From positions 310,001 to 374,000 of the forward strand of contig NZ_CAJHBQ010000001.1 in NCBI RefSeq assembly GCF_904846685.1: a stretch of DNA of 64,000 nt. The letters run 5' to 3'. Origin of the DNA: Psychrobacter submarinus (GTDB taxonomy: Bacteria; Pseudomonadota; Gammaproteobacteria; Pseudomonadales; Moraxellaceae). Position numbers and translations under genes: made by a program. A model generated the notes under the pieces. It searched no databases. It was not told the DNA's origin and worked only from the letters and a program-made list of their open reading frames with translations. Position 1 is the stretch's first letter, and every line of letters starts with the position of its first letter. Of the stretch, positions 57,444 to 64,000 are shown one piece after another.

Positions 57444-58565
57444 ATGTATGGCGTAATAATGACGGATGTTGGCGGCAGCACCTTAACGGCTGATGATGTC
57501 AGCTTGATTGAACAAGCTCAGGTAGGCGGGATTATTTTGTTTGCTCGTAATGTCGTCGATGCGGCGCAAGTACGGCAGCTATGTGATGATATTCGCTATT
57601 ATAATCCTGATATCTTAATCGGTGTTGATCAAGAAGGTGGCCGAGTCGCACGGCTGCGTGATGGCTTTACACCGCTGCCCGCAATGGGAAGGCTGGGCGA
57701 ATTATTTGATCAAAACCCTAGCGAAGCGCTCAGCTGTGCCTATGATTGTGGCTACTTGATGGCTGCTGAAGTGCTAGCCGTCGGTATCGATTTGAGCTTT
57801 GCCCCGGTGTTAGATACCAATAGCGTGAGTGAGGTTATTGGAGATCGCAGCTTTCATAAAGACCCACAAGTGATCACGGCTTTAGCGACTCAGTTTATGC
57901 GCGGGATGCGCGCAGCCGGTATGGCAACGACTGGTAAGCACTTCCCAGGTCACGGCGGAGTTGCGCCGGATTCACATGTTGCTGAAGCTATCGATACGCG
58001 CGCGCTCGATGAGATTATGGGTCATGATATGCAGCCTTTTGCCCAGACGCTACCTTGGCTCGATGCGTTGATGCCAGCACATGTGATCTTCTCGCAGGTG
58101 GATAATAAACCTGCAGGGTTTTCTAAAGTTTGGTTAAAAGACATCATTCGCGATCAGCTGCAGTTCGATGGCGTGTTATTCTCCGATGATTTATCGATGG
58201 CAGGCGCGCAGGCTGCAGGTGATGTCAGCGACCGAGTACACGCCGCGATCCATGCTGGCTGCGATATTGCTTTGGTCTGTAATGACCGAGTAGCCGCGCA
58301 CGAAGCGGCAGAAGCGGCCCAAGACTTGCCCTACCCTGACCAGCAGCGTATTAAAACAATGCGTGGCCAAATTCCGGAATGGCGCGGCGACCTCACTTCT
58401 ACTTGTCAGCAGTTTGAGCATTGGCAACAAGCTCGGCACCGTGTTATACAGACCTTTTTTAATATGCAGACAGCAAACTCAAATGGTAATCAGGTGCAAA
58501 ATAGCCATACTTTAGACCACTCCGATGACCTAAGCGATCTAAAAGATCCTACTGATTATAAATAA
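57444..58565 (+). CDS. nagZ: Beta-N-acetylhexosaminidase (peptidoglycan recycling)
   Basis: Cytosolic glycoside hydrolase family 3 enzyme that removes GlcNAc from anhydro-muropeptides. 373 residues: GGIILFARNVVDAAQVRQL (about 29-47), GVDQEGGRVARLRDGFT (near 65), the signature GKHFPGHGGVAPDSH (near 167) with the catalytic His/Asp loop, and FSDDLSMAGAQ with the nucleophile Asp (near 250). A C-terminal extension of about 30 residues (QTANSNGNQVQ onward) is low in complexity and not part of the fold. Confidence 0.94.
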   Translation: MYGVIMTDVGGSTLTADDVSLIEQAQVGGIILFARNVVDAAQVRQLCDDIRYYNPDILIGVDQEGGRVARLRDGFTPLPAMGRLGELFDQNPSEALSCAYDCGYLMAAEVLAVGIDLSFAPVLDTNSVSEVIGDRSFHKDPQVITALATQFMRGMRAAGMATTGKHFPGHGGVAPDSHVAEAIDTRALDEIMGHDMQPFAQTLPWLDALMPAHVIFSQVDNKPAGFSKVWLKDIIRDQLQFDGVLFSDDLSMAGAQAAGDVSDRVHAAIHAGCDIALVCNDRVAAHEAAEAAQDLPYPDQQRIKTMRGQIPEWRGDLTSTCQQFEHWQQARHRVIQTFFNMQTANSNGNQVQNSHTLDHSDDLSDLKDPTDYK

Positions 58566-58604
58566 CCTTGTGGCTGAGTGCCTAATAGACCGTCCGTTCT
58601 ACAT

Positions 58605-58641
58605 AAAAAGAACCGCTCCTAATTAAAGGGGCGGTTCTTTT
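58605..58641. terminator. Bidirectional terminator between nagZ and the OmpA-domain gene
   Basis: Stem AAAAGAACCGC / GCGGTTCTTTT with additional CCT/AGG pairing, A-run one side and T-run the other; serves both converging genes. Confidence 0.88.
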
Positions 58642-58667
58642 ATTATTATCAAAATAAGACGTATCTA

Positions 58668-60740
58668 TTAATTCGTTGGATCTAAATCAATTCCCTGACT
58701 TGGATCATCACTATCAGGTAAGATATCATCATTATTATTATCTAATGGATTTAGATCTGGATCCGCCAGTGTGCCATCAGCATCTAACATACGATCATCA
58801 CCATCTACTGTGACATCATCATTATTAGCATCTAATGGGTTCAAGTCTGGATCCATATTAGCATCCATCTCTTGAGTATCACCTACTGTTACTGCGTTAT
58901 TATCTGCAGCCATACTCTCATCATAAACACTAAATTCGATACGGCGGTTACGGAAACGACCTTGTTCAGTAGCATTAGTTGCTACCGGATCCGTCTCACC
59001 CATACCTTTGGTTGAAAGCTTACTTGCATCGACGCCTTTAGAGACTAAGTACTCTCTTACAGCATTGGCACGCTCTTGCGATAACTCCATATTATAAGCG
59101 TTAGAGGCGAGTTTATCTGTATGTCCGATGATCATCAGCTCCACATCTGGGGTGTTTGTAATCAATTGAGCAGCGCGGTCAAGATAAGGTTTATTAACAT
59201 CCGGAATGATTGCTTTATCAAGCTCAAAGTTAATAACTTGCAAGCTTAAAGCGCGAGCGACATCTCTTGGATCTGGGTTTTCACTTAGATTATTCATCGC
59301 AGTATCAGTAGCGACTAAGCTACCATCAATCTCGCCTTGCAGATCTAGCGGACCTTCGGCGCTCACTGTCATACCAGGCGCAGCAGCTTGCAGATCATTC
59401 ACTAACTGGTCAAGTACCCCTTCATCTGCGGCGTTCACGATAATCTCTTCACCTTTGATGACCATATTGGCATCTGGTACGCTTTGGAAAATAGGCAATA
59501 TCGAAGACAATTGCGCAGCGGCTGGCATATCAGCGGCAAAGCTATCATCAACATCAGCGCGGCACTTGTCAGCCTCAGCGCCAAAGGTATTAGATAGCGC
59601 ATTCATAACATTCGTCTGTAGCGCTTCGTCACCTACATTCATGCGGCAAGCATATAGAGTGTTTGCTTCACCAGTAGATAACGTTAGTGAAGCTGGCTCA
59701 ATATCAGCCTCGCCTTGCAGATCTAGCGGACCTTCGGCGCTCACTGTCATACCAGGCGCAGCAGCTTGCAGATCATTCACTAACTGGTCAAGTACCCCTT
59801 CATCTGCGGCGTTCACGATAATCTCTTCACCTTTGATGACCATATTGGCATCTGGTACGCTTTGGAAAATAGGCAATATCGAAGACAATTGCGCAGCGGC
59901 TGGCATATCAGCGGCAAAGCTATCATCAACATCAGCGCGGCACTTGTCAGCCTCAGCGCCAAAGGTATTAGATAGCGCATTCATAACATTCGTCTGTAGC
60001 GCTTCGTCACCTACATTCATGCGGCAAGCATATAGAGTGTTTGCTTCACCAGTAGATAACGTTAGTGAAGCTGGCTCAATATCAGCGGCTACAACGGTTT
60101 GCTCATCAGTTGCCACCTCTTCAGTCGCCACTGGCGTCGCTACTGGAGCTGGGTCTTCTTGACACCCTCTGAGTAGCGCCCAAGCTAGAGCACCTAGAAT
60201 AATCAAACCTATGATAGGCAGTAGCGCTTTCATAAAGCTACCGCTCTTTTTTTCTTCACGAACCAATGGCGCAGTACTTGTGGTATTAGAGATACGCTCA
60301 CCGGCCGGCGCACTAGCGACCATACCTGCCGGAACGACACCTGCCGCCCACGCTGGAATATGATGCTGATAATTTGACAAATTATCATTCAAAAACTGTG
60401 GTACAGGCGTATTACCAGCTAAGCTTTTGATTTCATGAAAAGCGAGCGGTGCCGCCATAGCGATTAGGCCACGAGACGCTGTTGCGTCAACGTTATGCTG
60501 ACTTGCAAGCTCACGAGAGATTTGGTCACGGTGACTACCATCCGTCCATACTCTATCGTAAAAGCCTTGATCGTCTTGAGCGATGTTTTCATTAGCAAAA
60601 CGCCCATAAGTGTCTTTATCCGCTAGACGCGCGGCAAAGATGGCGTAAAACTGCTCTAATAAGTTTCTCTTCGCAGGGTTGTTGTCATCCCCAAGTACTG
60701 CAGGAGTAACCGTGCGGGTTAAATGACTGATAATATCCAT
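58668..60740 (-). CDS. Membrane-anchored OmpA-domain protein with duplicated BON-like unit and Asp-rich tail
   Basis: 690 residues. An N-terminal helical domain (about 1-130, DUF937/YidB-like in look: LLEQFYAIFAARLADKDTY, LIAMAAPLAFHEIKSLAG) leads to one transmembrane helix (LLPIIGLIILGALAWALL, near 175). Two identical 126-residue units (about 219-470) begin ADIEPASLTLSTGEANTLYAC and hold two Cys each. They resemble BON-type putative lipid-binding units. An OmpA peptidoglycan-binding domain follows (INFELDKAIIPDVN, IIGHTDKLASNAYNMELSQ, RFRNRRIEFSV). The tail has two near-repeats DPDLNPLDxNNDD, possibly calcium-binding. The order BON-OmpA recalls mycobacterial ArfA. GGAGAG precedes the start. 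A shorter paralogue lies upstream. Confidence 0.85.
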   Translation of the reverse strand: MDIISHLTRTVTPAVLGDDNNPAKRNLLEQFYAIFAARLADKDTYGRFANENIAQDDQGFYDRVWTDGSHRDQISRELASQHNVDATASRGLIAMAAPLAFHEIKSLAGNTPVPQFLNDNLSNYQHHIPAWAAGVVPAGMVASAPAGERISNTTSTAPLVREEKKSGSFMKALLPIIGLIILGALAWALLRGCQEDPAPVATPVATEEVATDEQTVVAADIEPASLTLSTGEANTLYACRMNVGDEALQTNVMNALSNTFGAEADKCRADVDDSFAADMPAAAQLSSILPIFQSVPDANMVIKGEEIIVNAADEGVLDQLVNDLQAAAPGMTVSAEGPLDLQGEADIEPASLTLSTGEANTLYACRMNVGDEALQTNVMNALSNTFGAEADKCRADVDDSFAADMPAAAQLSSILPIFQSVPDANMVIKGEEIIVNAADEGVLDQLVNDLQAAAPGMTVSAEGPLDLQGEIDGSLVATDTAMNNLSENPDPRDVARALSLQVINFELDKAIIPDVNKPYLDRAAQLITNTPDVELMIIGHTDKLASNAYNMELSQERANAVREYLVSKGVDASKLSTKGMGETDPVATNATEQGRFRNRRIEFSVYDESMAADNNAVTVGDTQEMDANMDPDLNPLDANNDDVTVDGDDRMLDADGTLADPDLNPLDNNNDDILPDSDDPSQGIDLDPTN
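59331..59708. repeat. 378-bp tandem duplication inside the OmpA-domain gene, unit 1
   Basis: Identical base for base to 59709-60086, as far as I can compare by eye, and exactly 126 codons long. Sequence diverges immediately outside the pair. Confidence 0.95.
59709..60086. repeat. 378-bp tandem duplication inside the OmpA-domain gene, unit 2
   Basis: Second, promoter-proximal unit of the tandem pair, in frame, encoding the same 126 residues. Confidence 0.95.
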
Positions 60741-61101
60741 AAGAAGCTCTCTCCAATTATTATGATCTCATTTATAAAAATTATATGATTTGACTTATCT
60801 TTAATGAGCTAATCTCTATTAAGCCAACTGTCCTTAAAATTTATCGTATTACTGTTTTTCACATCGTTGATGTTTTAATCTTAGACATTCTTAATCTTAG
60901 TAGTTCGATTAACGATATAGAACATGACGATATGGCTATTTATTTTTACTAAAGACAGTATAGAAGTAGGCGCCTAAATATCACAATAAATGCGCTGTTG
61001 TACAAATGATACATTAAGTAATGTTTCAAGTATGAAGCGTAACTTTGGTGACTATTTGGACAGAATATTTTACATTGTAACGATTAAAATAAGCCTCAAT
61101 A
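60741..61101. other. Non-coding gap between the two envelope paralogues
   Basis: 361 bp, AT-rich, no convincing frame or clear terminator hairpin. It probably holds the promoter of the OmpA-domain gene. Confidence 0.45.
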
Positions 61102-62772
61102 TCAGTTAGAACCAATATCTGTCTCAACTCGAGACTCATTATCTAAGCGCTCAGCGACGATAATGCTGTTAGCCAGGTCGTCCACTTCTGCTGCAGACAT
61201 GCCATCTATCGCTTGAGTATTGGCTATAGGTCTGGGTGGCAAGTTATTATTTTGATTAGAATGAATACCCGTATAAGTACTATTGCTTGCGTTCTTGTTC
61301 GTGTTGCTGCTGACAGTGTTATTGATATTGTTCGCGTCACCAGGGATAAGGTTAGTATTATCATTACTTGAGCTATTACTGTCATTGACTACAGATGGAA
61401 TATTGTAGCTATCATTGTCCTGCGTTTCGTTTTGCCACTCAGCATTATTCGCGAATAATGTCCCTTCCTCGCCTGCTGTTACTGGGTTCTCTACCGCGTT
61501 AAAGCCGGTATTAGTCGTGATGTTAGCCTTCGGTGCTAAAGCGCGCATATCGGTGAGCAGACGCTGTGATAAGCGATTATCAGGCGACTCTATGGTGATG
61601 ATGTCGTTTTGTAGCTGTAATCGCGCAAATGGCGCCGACTTTAGCAAGGTAAAAAGACTCGGTAGCAGCTCTATATCAACGGCAGTCAGGCTATCTGCGA
61701 CACTTGGTTGTTGCTGTAATTCACAAATACTCGCTTGCTCGCCAAAGCTTCTCACTAGCGCTTGACTCAGCGCTTCTTGTAGCGCCGCACTGCCAGCGAC
61801 ACCCTTACAAGTATACAGCTGACCACTATTATCAACAGCAATCAGTAGCTCGGCTGGCATCAATGGCGCAGCGACGGGTTCAGTGACTGTCTCATTAACT
61901 GTATCAGTAACTGCCGCGTCCGGCTCTACGCTTATTGACTCATCTGTACTGGCTGAGCTGATATAATTTGGCTGAATTACCAACACCCATATGAGTGCCA
62001 AAGCTGCTATCGCAGCGACTAATAACAGCAAACGCCATAATAAATCACGTCTGTTATTACGCTTATGAGTCTGCCTAAATTGACTGACGCTATGACTATG
62101 AGCGCTGTTATCAATCGCTATAGACGGTGGTACGCTGCTTGCCTCACTAGGGTCTTCTGTAGCCGTTGCAGCTATTGTAGATGCAGGCTTGCTAGATTCT
62201 ATCGTTGTAGTAGCGACTTTATCAGAGTTTGACTCACTACTAACGCTGTCAGAGTCTGAGCTCCATCCTAAATTAGAATCCAAAATCGAATCAGAGCCAC
62301 TATCTGCCCTCTCCTCTAGCAATACTGACTCTGCCCAAACTGGCAAATAATGACGAATCTCTACCTGCCGCTGCTGCAAAAACGCCGGTAAATACTGACC
62401 ATCAGCTAATATTTTGAGCTCATGGTAAGACAAAACGCTCGCGCTTGTGATCAGTGCTATCGTGGTACTCTCATCAAGGTGATGTGTTGCAGCTAATTGG
62501 TCGATAATACGCTTGCGCTGGTCTGGGTCTTGCCATAGCTCATGGAATAAAGAGCTCGCTGCTGTATCGGCTGTCGATAACTCAGTGGTTGTTAAGGCTA
62601 CTGGAGTTGGCAGCTCAGCCGCTTGTAGCAGCTGGGTATAAACCTGCGGTTGAGCCAGACGCGCAATCAGTAGTGCATAAAACTGCTCTAATAAGCTGAT
62701 ATGAGCAATGTTTTGCTCTGCTCCTAATAAGGGCAAACTGACACTTTGCTCAAGCTGTTCGATAATAGTCAT
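61102..62772 (-). CDS. Membrane-anchored paralogue of the OmpA-domain protein, lacking the OmpA domain
   Basis: 556 residues with the same layout as the next gene up to a point. An N-terminal helical domain (LLEQFYALLIARLAQPQVY, ELWQDPDQRKRIIDQLAATH, LSYHELKILADGQYLPAFLQ) is followed by a Ser/Asp-rich linker, one transmembrane helix (LLLLVAAIAALALIWVLVI, near 252) and one BON-like unit (QLYTCKGVAGSAALQEALSQ to MRALAPKANI, about 320-430). It then ends in an Asn/Ser-rich low-complexity tail instead of an OmpA domain. The shared N-terminus and unit show duplication from a common ancestor. The role is unknown; possibly it forms a complex with the OmpA protein. Confidence 0.8.
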   Translation of the reverse strand: MTIIEQLEQSVSLPLLGAEQNIAHISLLEQFYALLIARLAQPQVYTQLLQAAELPTPVALTTTELSTADTAASSLFHELWQDPDQRKRIIDQLAATHHLDESTTIALITSASVLSYHELKILADGQYLPAFLQQRQVEIRHYLPVWAESVLLEERADSGSDSILDSNLGWSSDSDSVSSESNSDKVATTTIESSKPASTIAATATEDPSEASSVPPSIAIDNSAHSHSVSQFRQTHKRNNRRDLLWRLLLLVAAIAALALIWVLVIQPNYISSASTDESISVEPDAAVTDTVNETVTEPVAAPLMPAELLIAVDNSGQLYTCKGVAGSAALQEALSQALVRSFGEQASICELQQQPSVADSLTAVDIELLPSLFTLLKSAPFARLQLQNDIITIESPDNRLSQRLLTDMRALAPKANITTNTGFNAVENPVTAGEEGTLFANNAEWQNETQDNDSYNIPSVVNDSNSSSNDNTNLIPGDANNINNTVSSNTNKNASNSTYTGIHSNQNNNLPPRPIANTQAIDGMSAAEVDDLANSIIVAERLDNESRVETDIGSN

Positions 62773-62826
62773 AAAGTCATCTTTACTAAGGTTAAAAAAG
62801 AGTGATAGAAGTTTAATTTAGGAACC

Positions 62827-62859
62827 ACTAGGTATCGTTACTAGGTAACATTACTAGGT
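62827..62859. repeat. Three ACTAGGT iterons with 13-bp period
   Basis: ACTAGGT starts at 62827, 62840 and 62853, 55-87 bp upstream of the 556-residue gene. This is the position of a promoter or operator. The rest of the 62773-63158 gap is AT-rich with nothing else recognised. Confidence 0.6.
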
Positions 62860-63266
62860 CATCACAATACTATTATTATGTGCCGCGCCTATAAAACATA
62901 ATTTGTATAGCTATGTAAATTCATCTGACAGGTAATTGTGATTTATCGTCAAAGACCTTAAGATGAAGTATATATAAGCGATAGCTAGTACGAACATGAA
63001 AAGATAAAAAACTTTAAGAAAACGTTACTGCGCTTTTATAGTCAATGAAGAGTTTTTTATATGGTGACGACTATATACTTTGTGATATAACTTGTGCTGC
63101 TCAGTATGAACAAGCAGATGCCTGTCATTACTATTCAATCATTATTAAAGCATAATTTTTGGCCTCTATTCGTTTTTTGCTGAGCCATTTTGGTATTGAT
63201 TTTAGTGTCATCTATTTGCCACTTATTTATATTTTTATCCATCAGGCGTTGCCTAAGGATTGTCTT

Positions 63267-63875
63267 TTGCTAAATCATACCACTCTTATTATCATCGTTA
63301 CGGTCATTGTCAGCTTGTTAGCTTGGCAAAATAAAGCCCTATTTAATCGGCTTATTTTTTATCCGCCAGCGATCACTGATGGTCAATGGGGCCGTTTCGT
63401 CACTCATGGTTTCATCCATGCAGATAGCATGCATTTGCTGTTTAACATGTTTACCTTGTACTTTTTTGGGCGTGCCATTGAGGGCTTATATCAACCTTTT
63501 TTAGGCGGCTTTGGGTTTATCGCTTTTTATATCTTGGCTATCATAGTGGCGATGATACCAAGCTACCTGAAGAATAAGAACAGCGCTAGTTATTTGAGCT
63601 TAGGAGCTTCGGGCGGGGTGTCAGCGGTGCTGTTTGCCTATATTTTATTAGCGCCATGGGATATGATTTATTTGTTTGCCATCGTCCCTATCCCTGCTAT
63701 TTTGTTTGCTGTGGCTTATGTGGCGTATAGCATTTATGCCAACAAGCGCGGCGGCTCTAATATCAATCACATGGCACATATGTGGGGCGGCGCTTTTGGG
63801 GTGATTGCGACTATTATCTTAGAGCCGCGGATACTACTTCACTTTATAAACGCTCTTCTCTCGCCTGGGTTTTAG
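63267..63875 (+). CDS. Rhomboid-family intramembrane serine protease
   Basis: Six-helix membrane protease cutting transmembrane segments. Catalytic Ser in LGASGGVSAVLF and His in NHMAHMWGGAFG are both present; RFVTHGFIHADSMHLLFNMFTLYFFG is the family's loop-1/helix-2 signature with the oxyanion His. The start is uncertain. A TTG at 63267 has AAGGA seven bases upstream and gives about 203 residues of typical length. The frame is open to another TTG at 63159, which would add 36 mainly hydrophobic residues but lacks a good ribosome site. Confidence 0.87.
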   Translation: MLNHTTLIIIVTVIVSLLAWQNKALFNRLIFYPPAITDGQWGRFVTHGFIHADSMHLLFNMFTLYFFGRAIEGLYQPFLGGFGFIAFYILAIIVAMIPSYLKNKNSASYLSLGASGGVSAVLFAYILLAPWDMIYLFAIVPIPAILFAVAYVAYSIYANKRGGSNINHMAHMWGGAFGVIATIILEPRILLHFINALLSPGF

Positions 63876-63957
63876 AGTGGATTACTTTTACACACTTTAT
63901 AGTAGTAGACGCTTTTAGTTGAGTCTTATACAGATTAGATAAGTTAGATTAGCCGTT

Positions 63958-64000
63958 ATGATTATAGATATTATTGGTGATATTCATGGTTATGCAGATA
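63958..64000 (+). CDS. Metallophosphatase, 5' end only
   Basis: Only 14 codons lie in the window: MIIDIIGDIHGYAD. GDIHG preceded by a hydrophobic strand is the first metal-binding motif (DxH) of calcineurin-like serine/threonine or diadenosine-tetraphosphate phosphatases. Nothing more can be said without the rest of the gene. Confidence 0.6.
   Translation, partial: MIIDIIGDIHGYAD

Noticed and set aside
59206..60162. 318-codon plus-strand frame opposite the OmpA-domain gene
   Set aside because: It is the mirror of the duplicated region in the real gene; its protein is Ser/Ala-rich with the same internal repeat and no recognisable domain or ribosome site.

Overview
The window looks like a chromosomal segment of a Moraxellaceae gammaproteobacterium, most probably Psychrobacter. 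This is inferred from the gene set (two adjacent single-chain NADP isocitrate dehydrogenases, a leucine-catabolism cluster, HslO, UbiC, RluE and Prc of gammaproteobacterial type), the moderate GC content and the many small dispersed repeats. No species-level marker is present. I found no rRNA, tRNA, CRISPR array, prophage or plasmid backbone.

Layout. 1-6.0 kb: the start of smc (cut by the window edge), a TauE/SafE exporter, and the cofactor pair birA-coaX. 6.1-14.9 kb: a minus-strand leucine/isovalerate degradation cluster (acyl-CoA synthetase pseudogene, MCC beta, methylglutaconyl-CoA hydratase, MCC alpha, HMG-CoA lyase, isovaleryl-CoA dehydrogenase). Its gaps carry three related palindromic elements and one miniature transposon. 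15-18 kb: a rubredoxin-reductase-like flavoprotein, a DJ-1/PfpI protein and a PaiB-like protein. 18-21.5 kb: a gltIJKL glutamate/aspartate ABC transporter. 21.7-25.1 kb: hslO, a lipase-like hydrolase and an FAH-family hydrolase. 25.2-33 kb: a basic/polar amino-acid ABC transporter with one ATPase, two permeases and three tandem binding-protein genes. The middle one is split by a dead IS607-type element (serine recombinase plus tnpB). 34-39.6 kb: proA, a ZIP transporter between two direct miniature-transposon copies, gltS, and a two-gene ribonuclease/barstar unit. 39.8-43.4 kb: glyA, ubiC and a FemAB/GNAT-like protein. 44.3-49.2 kb: two monomeric icd genes in tandem. 49.3-58.6 kb: rluE, a DUF305-like lipoprotein, an M61 peptidase, a SlyD-like PPIase, prc and nagZ. 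58.7-62.8 kb: two paralogous membrane-anchored envelope proteins, one with an OmpA domain and an exact 378-bp internal tandem duplication. 63.2 kb to the end: a rhomboid protease and the start of a metallophosphatase.

How the genes work together. Much of the window deals with glutamate, other amino acids and central carbon: two ABC uptake systems, GltS, ProA, GlyA, leucine catabolism to acetyl-CoA and acetoacetate, and isocitrate to 2-oxoglutarate. The most unusual unit is at 38.5-39.6 kb. A cold-shock domain, one transmembrane helix and an RNase Sa/barnase-type ribonuclease are fused in one protein and followed one base later by a barstar inhibitor gene. Catalytic and inhibitor residues are all conserved. 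The second theme is genome plasticity: four copies and one remnant of a TA-flanked double-hairpin miniature transposon, a second related miniature element, a split binding-protein gene whose halves stay open while the inserted element is badly decayed, and an acyl-CoA synthetase with an internal deletion.
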